64,000 bases of DNA. It comes from Pleodorina starrii. Its lineage: Eukaryota; Chlorophyta; Chlorophyceae; Chlamydomonadales; Volvocaceae. This document shows positions 8,617 through 21,000 of this stretch, piece by piece; position 1 is the first letter of the stretch; each line of letters opens with the position of its first letter. A program made the translations under genes and the position numbers. The stretch is from contig BRXU01000005.1 in NCBI GenBank assembly GCA_030267565.1, forward strand, positions 3,909,501 to 3,973,500, in the 5' to 3' direction. The notes beneath the pieces are model-generated. The model had not been told where the DNA came from. It ran no database searches and worked only from the letters and a program-made list of their open reading frames with translations.

Positions 8617-11600
8617 ATGACCGCCAGTGCGTCGATGCTAATGCGCCTGGCGCCAGCGCTGGCCATCCTCCTGCTGCTTGCCCCGCTGCACGGCGCGCAA
8701 GGGCAAGCAATCCAGAAAGATGAGCCTGGCACGCTGAAGGGTGAGTGATTACTTTATTAATAGAATAACTAGCGAGCGAAGCTAATGGAAACCGTGTGTT
8801 TCCGCTCATTCGGCGTTTGTCGTGCCCCCGGCAAAATAAAACCGAACGATTCATTTTCATTTTGTAGCTTGCTTAAAAATTCACTCTACATTCACTCTAT
8901 GCATGCGCCGGGCCAACCATTAGGCGTTCCGCGCTCCGCGTGCCGTTCCCTATCTAGCATGTCAGTGGGTAACGATTCGTTTCAGCAGGGTTAGCGAGCT
9001 GGCTGGTGGCATGGGCTGGACCTGCCTGGATGCATGTCCTATTGGACATTAGGCACGCACTATGTAGCTTTCTTCCCGCTCCTCTGAAATCATTCACCGA
9101 ATAGGGATTAATACTATACAATTGACGCGGCGTTGCGTGCCGGGCGGGGTCCGTCATGCGAACCGAACACGCACGATTGCCATATCTGTTGCAACTATAA
9201 AGTCATCAGCAATAAATACAAAGACATAAACGCATCTGCGTGCCGTAATGTCAAAAGGTCTGTCGTCTGTTGCCCATTTTGCTGATGAGCTAGCTAAGTA
9301 GGCGTACGTATGATGACTTCTTTGACGAGAACACTACCCGCCCCGTCTACCACCTGCCCCACATGTATGTATATATATGCCCGCAGGCAGACTGCACTCC
9401 ATGGATATGAGCGGCGGACCGGAGCCCACTGCGCCGTTTTACTACCTACATGAGAATGGCAACGGTACCATCTACCGTGTTTTTTTCTGCGCCGAGGCGT
9501 CGATGGCCGACGTGCCTGCTTTGGGCGAGATGGTAACTATCGAGTACGACAAGATCGTCGATGGCGTCGTACACTCGTGCTCTAAGCCAGTACCCTTCAC
9601 GGAGTCGACGGAGGCGGAGGCTGAGCTTCCTAACCGGCGTGCCCTCCTCGGGGAGAGCATTACGACCCCAAGGAACGTCCGTATCCTTATCTACCTTGTA
9701 ACTCTGTGCGGCTCCAGCCAGCCCGTTGTGATGAACCCTGAGGTGAGTGCGTTTCTACGTCTTACTCTCATCACCAATAGTCGCTCCGTGCTTAGCGTTG
9801 CTGCACCGCTCATATTTAAGAGCCGCTTTCAGAAGTATATAAATAGAGCCCTTTTGAAGGCCCGTTTGGATGGAAGATGCCCAGTCCGTACGTAGACATG
9901 ACGTTTACACCTCGTATTCTACCATACCCAGCGGAATACTTCAATTAAATCCCTGTCAGATGGGGCCACGCACGCACGTCTTCGCGGTTTACGATCCAGT
10001 GTGCGACCACCTCCATCCGCCGCACGGTCCAGATGCCTCCGTAGTTGAACGGATTCGAATCCGCGCGGACTGGTAATGGGACCTGCATAATGCCGTCAAC
10101 AAGCAGACAGCCGCTCACGCACTTCTTGCAGGGAAAGAAGGGAATATTAACCCGTGAAGGCCGCCAGGAACCCAGCTCGGTCAATACCACTTATGTGTAT
10201 CCCCTATTCAGCAAAGGACCAATCGATCGGAAGATGCCCAGTTGATAGTCACCTCGATATATAACTACCCAGGACGACACTACACCCTGCTGTACTTGTG
10301 TGGCAGACATCAGCTATATGCGTACGTAGTGCAGAATGTTTAGCAACGCTTCACGCCTGCCAGGGGTGGTCACTCATCTTTAGCTTGTGATCCCCAGCTA
10401 GGATAACATCTATCTAGGATATAATGCATCTCGCTGATCTCAGATAGAAAGATGTATGGAACGGCGGGAGGTGCAACACCGGGAGAATTTGGCCGGCCGA
10501 TCGATTAGCACGCACGCAAGCAAGCAGCCACAAGCTTCGTATTGTTCAACAACCAATGCAACGTCCGAGCCCTTGGTCATCCGCGTCGATTGTCTTATTT
10601 TCTCCGGGCGATATCGTATGTACATGTGGGTACCGAGACGCACACAACGAAAGCCCCATACAACAAGCCTATCTTACCGCACATGTACTACATACAATAT
10701 CCATGTTTTTTTTATTTTAAATTACAGCGGATCTGAAAACACATACATAGTCTTGCGAACGCACGACTCTGTGCATGGTCCCAATGTCCAAAGGGACATC
10801 GATCTAGGCCGGGCCACCAAAAACCGGCGAAACCGCCTCATTAGAATGAAGGGATCCCACGCTGGGAGGCAAAAGGGAGTCGGAGTCAAGGAAAAACCTT
10901 CCCCGCACTGAGCGAGACCGGCCTAATAAAGGGAACGAAAAGCACACATGTTGTCATGCTTGGGCGGAGCAAAGGCTACTCGAGATGCTGTGCGACGCCT
11001 TTCTTAGGCTTTATGCTAGCCGATTGTACGGCTCCTGTAACCTCGGCGTTACACATGTCCTGCAGCTACCCGCGTACGAAGAGAAAAGACACGGTGTACG
11101 ACACGTCATTGTAAGAATAACACGCAACCAGAACACACCATCTTGTCCTACCCGTCGTCCTTTTCAGAGAGGTTATGGAACCGGGAGAGAGTTTGGGGGA
11201 GTGGGAGGTAGAGTGAGGTGGGTAGGACAGACTCTCCGGGAGTGACATCTGAAGGGTGGCCGTTGTCACAGCATCTGCTGCCGGTGCAATTGCCAACTGT
11301 CGTTGACGACCCCGCCAGGGACATCTTCAACTGCTGGAGCTGACCCCGCCCGTGCAATTGGAACTGTGGGAGCCGACCCCAGCCGTGCAATTGCAACTGC
11401 TGGAGCCGGCCCCAGCCGTGTCAGTACAACTGCTGGAGCCGGCCCCACCCCGGGACAGTGCCGGAGGACTCGCTCTGTCAATTGCCTTAACAACGCTTAA
11501 CACCGCTCCCCCGCTTTTCCCCGTGTCCCACAAACGCGTGTCTCAGCAATCAAGCTTTCGAGGCTTCCGTATGCGGCCTGCAGCCGAGCTTTTAGGAGAC

Positions 11601-14373
11601 CGTACAATACTGTATTACTGCTCGGAGCAGTTTGGCGCTGCCCTGGCAGCTCGCCGCTCTCTCAAGTTGTTCATGTCAAAGAGTTCAGTTATTATAAATT
11701 GGTCTGCCGGAAGCAAGCAAATAGCGTCTGCCGGAAAAGCCCCCGAAAGCTCTAGCGCTCATTTCTTGTCGCGGGCCTGCTTCAAGCGTCCAAGTATTGG
11801 TAAGGAATAGAACGTAGGATACATGACATGACAGTGGCGTTGCGTAAGCGGGCTATTTAGTCAAATGTCTGGTAAAGCCCGTCTGCGCACCATTGGTTCA
11901 CTTGGCACAATCGGCCCCAAGGCGACCACTATTGCATACTAGGTGCATGCTATAGTGAGCTTGGGTGTTGAAAACCTGGAACGCCTTCACCTGGCTGTGC
12001 GTCAAGCGGCTGTTCGAGTCCTGAGACGTGGGAACAAAGCTAGCTAGTAAGGTAGCAAGACGGAGCAGGAGCTACAGTGCGTGTAATGGCCATTCTTCAT
12101 CACCGGTGGCGGATTGGTCAGTGTTGGTCAGGTTTGGTTGGAGTAGGCCTTATTGCGTTGGCCAAGACCGCCGGCGCCAGCAGAACCCTGACCCTCCCTG
12201 ACTAGTGCACAGCGCATTGCAGCATTCTGAGGCAGCCATACCCGGGACATCTGCAAGTGTCGCAGCAGACCCGCCAGGGACATCTTCAACTGTCACAGCA
12301 GACCCGCCAGGGACATCTGCACTAGCAACGGCGACCCCGTCAGGGCAATCCTGCGACAACGCCCTTGTGGCATCTGAAGCCCGTTCCTACCCTCCGTAGA
12401 GTGTGAGGAACTGGTGTACTGCTACGTGCGACAGCAGTGCATGACCTCACAAGGCCACTGTAATACGTAATAAGCGCACACTTGGAAATCACATAGCAGC
12501 CCATCCTTTGCTTCGCGTGATTGAATGTTTGCTTCCGCAGGAGATGACCGACGCCCTCACCAAGGGATCTGGGGACATCCTGAGCCGCTCGCTTCCCGGC
12601 TATTACCAGACCTGCAGCAACGGCCAGGTCTCACTGGACGCCAACAACGTCAAGGTGCTTGGCCCCGTGCAGATTCCTTGCACAGGCACCGGCCCTGGGT
12701 TTCCATTCGGGTCTCCGACGTTCGACACTACTAATGGGTGTGAAAACGATAACATGATGAAGTGGCAGTTCTGGCTTGCTGACTGGGCCTCAAAGCGCGG
12801 CGTAAATCCCGCTGACTACCATCATCGCATTGTGATGCTGCCTCGCAGCTTCTCGTCAACAACCAAAGGTAAACATTATACTTGGATGAGGTGTCAAGAT
12901 TTTAACCTCACAAATTAAGTCTACATGCATGCGGGGCTGGCGGGCGGTTTGATATATGGAGATTGCGTGCAAAGGCGCCTTTGGACTTTATTCCACCGCA
13001 ACTAACGTAGGGCAGGTATCGCTAGAGCATTATATATCCAGAAGTACCAGCGAGATCTTGAGACATCAATCTCGCTCCGGGTGGATTGATGCACTAACGC
13101 GCGAGCCTGCCTGTGCGTGCCTGTCGGCCGTCCATCAACGCAGGCTGCGGCGGATTTGCTGGCGCGGGAACCAACGGACGGTTCTTCGCGAAGACAGCTG
13201 TCAACGACTGGGGAAGCGGCCTGGTCTGGATGTCGGGCGAACATGCTACTAACCTTGAGTTGATCATGCATGAGATCGGCCACAACTACGGCATGGCACA
13301 CGCCAACGTTCCCGGCAACTGTGATATGTGGGATCAGTGCGACAACACGTGCACCTTGGGTGCCAGGAACGGGCAGGGCATCCGCTGCTTCAATGCGCCT
13401 CACAACTGGCAGGTGTGTTCTGGAGATGCAATACTTAGTGCCGCGCGGGCAGTGTATCCAAACGAACAGAACGATTCACGCACCCGAGTTCTGCGCTGTC
13501 ACGCACGGTCATCATTTCGGCTGGTAACATACATAGCGGCCTCATTACTGTCTGCGGCACAAACGAAGGATATAATTGCGCACGTATGTATGTATTTAGC
13601 GCATTATGCATGCAGTACGTATGCAGTACATGCAGGCAAGGCGCGGCAGCTCCTGCGGAACGGACCCTTGCTGGGAAACAATCATTGTCCAATTCACCAC
13701 CGCTACCGCCTGTATTATTGCTTGCCCCCCGCTCTTCGCTTGCCGCACACGTCATCAGGTCGGTTGGGGCAGGCCCATGCAGCAGCTGGATGATAACAGT
13801 CTGCAGGTCGGCACATCCAGGACCTTGCGAATTCCCAACCAGTTGTCCAGCTCCTCCAGCTTTGTCATGGTGACAGGCAGCGGACTGCCCAGTGGACAGC
13901 GACTCTTCGTCTCATCGCGACCCAACACCTACCCGTACGACCTGCCTTGGAGAAGCTGGGACGATAACAAGGGCTTCCTCGTCTTCCACACCTATGACGG
14001 AACAGACAGCGTTTCGTATCGCGCCACGGTCAAGATGGGTGAAGTCCTGCCCGGCTCCATTTGGGGTGTCCCCAACACAAATCTGGTTGTCAAGTACGAC
14101 TCCTGGACCACCACCACCGGCGCAACCGTACGGCTGTGCCGCCGCCAGGGCGGTACCGAGAGGACCTGCGGCGACAACCTGGATGACGATTGCGACTTCC
14201 TGACTGACGCTGAGGATCCCGACTGCGGTGTTCGGGTGGCCCCCCGTTCGCCGCCACCCCCTTCCCCGCCGCCACCTCCCTCCCCACCTGTACCCCGTCC
14301 CCCGCCTGCACCCCGTTCGCCTGCACCCCGTTCCCCGCCTGTAACTAGGCCGCCGCCCCGCACTACGGGATAG
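8617..14373 (+). CDS. Gametolysin-type peptidase M11, copy 1 (5 exons)
   Basis: Predicted secreted zinc metalloprotease of 563 residues. Exons are 8617-8740, 9387-9742, 12541-12868, 13144-13412 and 13759-14373; all introns are GT-AG and the phases agree. Exon 1 encodes a signal peptide with a hydrophobic core at about residues 10-25. Exon 2 resembles a propeptide. Exons 3-5 carry the peptidase domain, with the zinc motif HEIGHNYGMAH at residues 312-322 (13269-13301). The C-terminus is a short Ser/Pro-rich tail (PPPPSPPPPPSPP), typical of hydroxyproline-rich wall-associated proteins. M11 enzymes of this group degrade cell wall or extracellular matrix glycoproteins. At the expected Met-turn position the residue is Leu (TCTLGARNG). 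Intron 2 is 2.8 kb against 389 bp in copy 2 and contains repeat R and minisatellites. A TGTAA signal lies at 14637-14641. Confidence 0.9.
10719..10870 (+). repeat. Dispersed repeat R in intron 2 of M11 copy 1
   Basis: A diverged full-length copy. Its hairpins read ATGTCC-AAAG-GGACAT and GGCG-AAAC-CGCC where the 7983 copy has ATGTTC-AATA-GAACAT and GGCG-AAAT-CGCC. The first stem therefore changed on both sides and stayed paired. The hairpin TCCCACGCTGGGA is identical. Confidence 0.75.
11309..11465 (+). repeat. Minisatellite, about 33-bp unit
   Basis: A unit containing CCCCAGCCGTGCAATTGCAAC and CTGGAGCCG is repeated about four to five times with divergence. It lies in intron 2 of M11 copy 1. 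A related block containing CGCCAGGGACATCTTCAACTG links it to the array at 12240-12345. Confidence 0.7.
12240..12345 (+). repeat. Minisatellite, about 33-bp unit (related)
   Basis: About three copies of a unit containing GACCCGCCAGGGACATCT and GTCGCAGCA, just upstream of exon 3 of M11 copy 1. It shares its core with the array at 11309-11465. Confidence 0.65.
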
Positions 14374-15100
14374 AGCCTTACTTGCTTTACTTTTAGAAAC
14401 CCATATATATATGCGGCTTTGATCGATGGATGCCATTGTGGCCAAGAGCCCGTGTGTTTAAATTCTCCAAATAAAAGACCGATCTGGTGTGTGCTGCTGA
14501 TCCGCCGGATGCGCGAGCCCTGGAGTTTGTTGTTGCACTCATTCGCGTCGGGGGTTTTCATGCGTTATTACGCCTATGTGGGGCTTACGGACAAAGGGCC
14601 GGGGGCGGATCAGGGAGTTACGTAGGGCTTGTGCTTTGTAATGCCGTGACTCTGGTAATAAGGCTGCACCGTCAATCGGACTGTACAGCATTTTTTGTCA
14701 TGGGAATGTGACTATTCACGCGCGTGGTAACACGCGCGCCGTGGACTTCAATCTTCCGGCGGCTGCCGGCACTTCCTGCGTTGATGTGTGCTGTGTCACC
14801 AATTGCACGTACCCTGCATGTGTTTGCACGACCCCTGCAGCCACACAACGCACAGACTCCCGCCCGCCCGCACAGCCAGCCGGGATGCACCGCCCAGCAG
14901 CCCGGTCCGCACACGCAGCCCGGTCCGCACCCCCCCCGGGCGCTCGCACAGCTCAGACCCCGGTAATGTGGCCGCAATGAGCGCGATAGCTTAACCACCG
15001 GCCATAATTATAAAAGAAGCCCTGATAAATGCAGCGCCTCGCTCGCTCACTCGGTCGCACGCTCGTCAATGCATGCGCTTGGCTGGCTCGTAAGGCCATG
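14374..15100. other. 3' flank of M11 copy 1; no gene recognised
   Basis: Contains a possible polyadenylation signal TGTAA at 14637-14641, 264 bp past the stop. After it come short repeats of a CAGCCCGGTCCGCAC type at about 14890-14935. No coding signal is supported. Confidence 0.5.
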
Positions 15101-15104
15101 GAAT

Positions 15105-15240
15105 AAGTAATAAATAAATAAATAATCAATTAAAAGTTGAATAAAAAAAGTGAATTAAATTTAAATAAACAAGTAAGTAATTAAATAAATAAATAAGTAG
15201 GTAAGTAAATAAATACATAAATAAATAAATACAGAAGAGC
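15105..15240. repeat. A/T-rich (TAAA/TAAG)n microsatellite
   Basis: Imperfect tetranucleotide repeats of AAAT/AAGT type, ending at a partial repeat R start (ATACAGAAGAGCTGG at about 15228-15242). Confidence 0.85.
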
Positions 15241-15329
15241 TGGAAAACACCTACGTACAGAAAACGCCTAATTCGTATCCTAACAGGGGGATTCTACTGA
15301 TGAGTCGCTTGTTTGTTTGACCCGACGTA

Positions 15330-15437
15330 GCAGCGCGCCCGCCCCTGCGCTGTGTCTCGGCCCGGTTCGGACCCCCGGTGCTCGTCCTGCCTCAGGCAGG
15401 GCGATTCGCCCACAGTGTAACACCCGTTAGGTTCGAA
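15330..15437 (-). repeat. Dispersed repeat with hairpin, copy 2 (inverted)
   Basis: Reverse-complement homologue of 595-700, sharing GGGTGTTACACTGTGGGCGA and GGCAGGACGAGCACCGGG. The hairpin is partly decayed here. Confidence 0.7.
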
Positions 15438-15552
15438 AAAATAGCAGGCATACCACCTAACAACGCTAACAACACAGCAGAGCCCGAAACCACTTTTGTT
15501 AGCCTTACTGTTGCTCCTTCTTATGCACATGTTGGCCAACAGATCACGAGGG

Positions 15553-15796
15553 GGCAGAGTTCATGTCCCTAGGACTGAGCGAAAATGTCCCTGCTGCGTT
15601 GCGGATGGTCAAATAGAGGACGTGATGCATGTCCTAATGGAGTGTCCTGCCTATAGTAGCATCCGCGCGGATGAAGGGTTTCCCCAACTCGAGGGTACGT
15701 ATGGAGGAAGCGATGAAATGGGATCCCCCTCGTTTTGCAAAGATGCTTGAGCGCATCTGGGCCCACCGCAACTCAATTGTCCCCTTTGGTCGCTAG
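15553..15796 (+). pseudogene. C-terminal remnant of a non-LTR retrotransposon ORF
   Basis: The translation contains a Cys/His cluster, ERKCPCC then EDVMHVLMECPAYSSIRAD, of the zinc-binding type found at the C-terminus of LINE reverse transcriptase proteins (C-x2-C ... H-x3/4-C, followed by CPxY). A second frame then continues with AMKWDPPRFAKMLERIWAHR and ends at the stop at 15794-15796, so there is a frameshift at about 15690-15705. No reverse transcriptase core is present nearby, so this is a 5'-truncated copy. The flank at 15330-15437 may belong to another element. Confidence 0.6.
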
Positions 15797-16434
15797 TATC
15801 TCCTTCTCCTGCATGGGCGGCTTTCTACTGTCGTGCTTTTAGGTGTTTTTGTTTCCTTGGGCCCTCGGCTCGCATGGTTTTTTGGTCATGAGAGGGGCAC
15901 GCACCCCCAACCATGTAACACACGCACATACCCACAAATTGGCCTTTTCCGCGCATGGTTGTCCAGTCGTCGGGCATCACCCCTCAATGGCTGCTGCATA
16001 GTTGCAGTATACTACTGATGATCGAGATTGGTGGGCATGTTCATGACAGACAGAGGCGATTGGTTGAGGTTCCCTTGCTGCGGGCGAGAAGGTCAACGCG
16101 TTCGCCGGCAGACGACGGGAAGTGTAAACAATAGGTATATATATGAGACCAGGAGCTGTCAGAATTGTAAATAGCAAAGGTAAACTTTCACGCTCAAAGC
16201 CATCAGGACTTGTTATATTCATGGGCGGGTCTGAAGTCCATATAAATTATGGTGAACAAAATTGAGGCGGACAAAACTGGAGGCCATACGACGACCAGCC
16301 TCCTTTACCACAGCGTGCGTCGTACGCGACGGATGAGAACAACACGCAGCCTCATTCACATATCAAGTGGCGGCAGCATAACTCCACATCCACAAAGTGA
16401 ACGACATTTGTCATCAGTGGCCAATATATATATA

Positions 16435-16498
16435 TAACAACGGGTTGGCCTGCATACCCCCGTACTATTACTGCGGGAAGGCCAGCCCGTTGTTATTA
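16435..16498. repeat. Inverted repeat / hairpin
   Basis: AACAACGGGTTGGCC at about 16437-16451 is the near reverse complement of GGCCAGCCCGTTGTTA at about 16480-16495, which gives a stem of about 15 bp with a 28-base loop. Confidence 0.65.
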
Positions 16499-16704
16499 CA
16501 AAGAACGAACGTCGCTCGACGGACCGCCGTCGCTCTTCGATCAATGAAACATCGTTCATCACAAGTGCTGTAGTTACGTACATGCATGCGCACATTATCG
16601 CTAAAAAGATTTTTTATTTGCTGACTGGGTGCACGCATGACTAGTTGGAATGACCGGACTAAATCCGAGTTCTTGCGAGGCCGCTTCCTGCGTTAGTTGT
16701 GCGT

Positions 16705-16748
16705 ATTAATTAATTACAGAGGAGCTGGATAATAGCTACGTGTGGCAA
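16705..16748 (+). repeat. Partial dispersed repeat R
   Basis: Only the 5' block is present: ATTAATTAATTACAGAGGAG then CTGGATAATAGCTACG. Confidence 0.7.
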
Positions 16749-17807
16749 TAATGGGGCTCGCACGCACGAACCACACGTGCCCCCACCTAGACCCATACAA
16801 TTGTATCCTACCTGAAGGACAGAGCGCAACCTACCTACGGCAAGGCAGGGAGCGCTCGGTGCAAATCAAGCGCAAAGTCCCTAGCAACGGGCTAGCGTTA
16901 CATTTTGGCCGTCGCCGAAATAAAGAGCGGGCCATGGTATGAAGCACTCATGTGCTTTATCCTTACAACGTGTTCATTCACGGACTACCGTAGATTGTTT
17001 AGCCGAAAGAGTGAAATCATATAACAACGGGAAGAATGAGTTCGGAGTTTTGCACCTACCCTATAGCAGTCAAACCGCCCTAGCAAAATATGGCCTTACG
17101 GTGTGCCCTTAAGGTCCAACCGCCCTAGCATGTTCAACGCCAAAACGTGTTTGGAATTAATTATTTATGCTTATTAAGCAGTATAAAAGCAATAGCCGCA
17201 GTAAAGCAGACCTCCCAAGTCAAATCCGTTCACATATATTTTATATATGCCTTGGTCACCCGTACGGTCACAGTATTTTTGATGTTGTCTTGTTGCATTT
17301 TGTACTTATAATAAGTAGTGCATATAAATACTCCAGCTTGGCTGATTGAAAGTGTCCTAACCTTAGTCGGTCTGAAGGGCTATCCGTAAGGTATCGATCA
17401 TCATGGTACAGCAGTTTCAAACCAGTTAACGTTTGCGCCCGCTATACACTCCTTATTAATATATAGTAACCTCGCTTTCCTTCGTGTTGATATACAGAGT
17501 AGTAGTAATTGTGCCTATCGCTGTAAGTCTTGCGGCTTGCGGACAACGAGTCGCATATGTAAAAGCGCAAATTACATGGATACGGTTGTGATACATGTCG
17601 AAGTAAGGTTGATCTTGTTCATCGCCGTGTGATGAACCTCAACTCTGTAATAAGCGCATGGAGACATCCATTACCAACCCCAATCACCGCTCTGTCTAAA
17701 ATTATATGTATAATGCTAAACATTAAACAATAATAGGCAACCACGGATTGTGAAGCGACCATAGCAGTACCGGTAGTACCAACGCGACCGCACGCTTCAC
17801 CCATGGA

Positions 17808-17890
17808 TGGGCGGGTCGGTAGAAAGGCCGGCGTGCAAGAAGGGCGCCCAAACGCCATTGCCGTATATCTCTAGAACATATAAAATATGA
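17808..17890 (+). promoter_or_regulatory. Core promoter of M11 copy 2
   Basis: TATAAAA at 17879-17885 lies 157 bp before the start codon, almost the same spacing as in copy 1. It is preceded by a conserved block with GGTAGAAAGGC, AAACGCCATTGCCGTATA. Confidence 0.65.
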
Positions 17891-18035
17891 CATCATCAAT
17901 TCGTGCATTTTGAATATCCCCTGGGTAAGCGTTATGTGCCAGATAGAAGGATTTTATCATATAATATAATATTGCCAAAACCAATCAAATTCATTAAACT
18001 GTTTATTTGTCTGAAATATAAACTTGGCGGAAGCA

Positions 18036-21000
18036 ATGTCCGCCTGTGCGTCGGTGCTCATGCGCCTGGCGCCAGCGCTGGCCATCCTCCTGCTGCTTGC
18101 CCCGCTGCACGGCGCGCAAGGACAAGCAATCCAGAAAGATGAACATGGCACGCTGAAGGGTGAGTGATTACTTTATTAATGACTTTATTAATAGAATAAC
18201 TAGCGAGCGAAGCTCATGGAAACCATGTGTTTCCGCTCGTTTCCCCGGCAAAACGAATGAAAACGCGTGCCTTTCGCCGAACGAAGTATCTATCCCTAGC
18301 ATGCGGCGTTGCTTTGGGTCCGAAATAATGCGAAACGAGCACGATCGCGCAAATAATAACATTTACAATATTCTTCATTTCGCAACTGCATACAGAGTCC
18401 TGCTGAACGCACCCTTCGTCGTTTGCTGATGAGCTACGTTCTGCTACGTATGTCGGTGTAGTTGATGACTACTTCTTTGACGAAACACTACCCCGTTCGC
18501 CGGCCTGCCCCAAACATGTGCATATTATTATACGTATACACCCGCAGGCAGGCTGCATTCCATGGACGACATAAGCGGCACACAGGAGCCCGCTGCGCCG
18601 TTATACTACCTACATGAGAATGGCAACGGAACCATCTACCGTGTTATTTTCTGCGCCGATGCGTCGATGGCCGACGTGCCTGCTTTGGGCGAGCTGGTAA
18701 CTCTCGAGTACGACAAGATCGTCGATGGTGTCGTACGGTCGTGCTCTAAGCCAGTACTCTTCACGGAGTCGACGGAGTCGGAGGCTGAGCTCCCTAACCG
18801 GCGTGCCCTCCTCGGGGAGAGCATTACGACCCCAAGGAGCGCCCGTATACTCATCTACCTTGTAACTCTGTGCGGTTCCAGCCAGCCCCTTGCGATGAAC
18901 CCTCAGGTGAGTGTATTTATATATCTTGTTATCGTCACTTTTACTCGCTTTGCTACTTTGCTCGACGCTGCTCTGCGTATACATACATCCGCCTGCTGCG
19001 TGCGCTCGCACGGTTGCTATGTTGATCATAACAGCTTCTTTCATCAGTTGTGTGGTAAGTAAACCATTTACAACACAGACCATCAGACCATCAGACCATC
19101 CATCAGACCGTTTACAATGTGAACGAAGCAAGGCACACATCTACCCTCAGCTGGTTAAGCATTTGGTCCCAGAAAGCCGGAACGAAATGAAACAACAGAG
19201 GGATGTATGCGGCCTCGGATGCTATGGATGTGCAGTCCGGATTCCAGACTTACCTTTACATGCCTCCCCAAATGTATGCCTCCATCCACCCGTAGGAGTT
19301 GACCGACACGCTCCTCAAGGGCTCTGGCGCCCATCTTGGCCGCTCGCTTCCCGGCTATTACCAGACCTGCAGCAACGGCCAGGTCACACTGGACGCCAAC
19401 AACGTCAAGGTGCTTGGCCCCGTGCAGATTCCCTGCACAGGCACCTCTCCGTTTCCATTCGGCTCGTCTTCGACCTTCAACAATGCTGATGGATGCACGA
19501 ACGATAACATGCTGAAGTGGCACTTCTGGCTTGCTGACTGGGCCTCGAAGCGCGGCGTAAATCCCGCTGACTACCACCATCGCGTTATGATGCTGCCGCG
19601 CAGCTTTTCATCGACAGCCAAAGGTGAACCTTATACATACTTTGATGAGGTGTCACGCACGCTTATAACCACAATCAATCTATATATGTACGGGGCTGGG
19701 GTCTGGGTGGGCGCGCGCGATGGAGATAACGTGTTCACGCGCCTTTAGACTTCGTTCCTCCGCCAGGGCCGGTATCGCAATAGCATTGCCCAGTATTGAT
19801 TGCCCAGAGACATTATTCGCGTGTAAGCCACTGTATGGGTTGATTGCCCGCTTGTAAGCATCCAGTAAATTTATTTATAGTAATCATAGCATAGTGATCA
19901 TAGCATAGAATATCGGCTCAGTAATTGCGGCTAAGTTGCGACGGGTACGGATGGGCGGGAGTAGGACCCAAACACACTCATCGTTGGGATCCAATAATCC
20001 GTATGTATGCCCCGATCAGCGGTGGACCCAGAAACCCCGAAGAAACACCAAATCGCGAAACACGGGTAGGTGGTCCCTGGGTGGATGCTTGCACTCACGT
20101 GCGCGCCTGTGCCTGCCGCCCGCCAAAAACCGCAGGCTGCCCCGGATGGGCCGGCGCGGCCACCAACGGACGCGTGTCCTTCGAGAAGACAGCTGTCAAC
20201 GACTGGGGAAGCGGCTTGGTCTGGATGTCGGGCGAACATGCTACTAACCTTGAGATGACCATGCATGAGATCGGCCACAACTACGGCATGGCACACGCCA
20301 ACGTTCCCGGCAACTGTGATTGGTGGGATCAGTGCGACAACACGTGCACCTTGGGTGCCAGGGGCGGGCAGGGCATCCGCTGCTTGAACGCTCCACACAA
20401 CTGGCAGGTATGTCCTGACGCGTGCTGCAGCCAGCCGTAACTTCCCCGCCCGATCGAGTGGGGCTTAGCTTGTGCGTTATATACGGTCATCATGTTGATT
20501 GTCTGCATTACTTGCGGCCACATTACCGCATGCGGCATAAACTATAATGTTTCTGCCCACCCTTTGCAGATATAGAACACACGCACGTATGCAGTGAGCG
20601 CATATATATGCAGGCAGTACATACGCGCAGGCCTCTCTTGCGACCTGCTATCCACCTGCTGGGAAACACTGCCCAACTCGCTCACCACCGCCTGCATTAT
20701 TGCCCCTCCCCCCGCTCTTCGCTTGCCGCACACGTCATCAGGTCGGTTGGGGCAGGCCCATGCAGCAGCTGGACGACAACAGTCTGCAGGTCGGCGCATC
20801 CAGGACCTTGCGAATTCCCAACCAGTTGTCCAGCTCCTCCAGTTTTGTTATGGTGACAGGCAGCGGATTGCCCAGTGGACAGCGACTCTTCGTCTCATCG
20901 CGACCCAACGCCTACCCGTACGACCTGCCTTGGCAAAGCTGGGAAGATAACAAGGGCTACCTCGTCTTCCACACCTATGACGGAACAGACAGCAGTCCGT

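Larger units (their letters stand above)
15800..17800. other. Intergenic, no gene recognised
   Basis: There are only short ORFs without motifs. An inverted pair built on AACAACGGGTTGGCCTGC and GGCCAGCCCGTTGTTATTAC occurs at about 16435-16497. A partial repeat R lies at 16705-16748. The rest is AT-rich. Confidence 0.45.
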
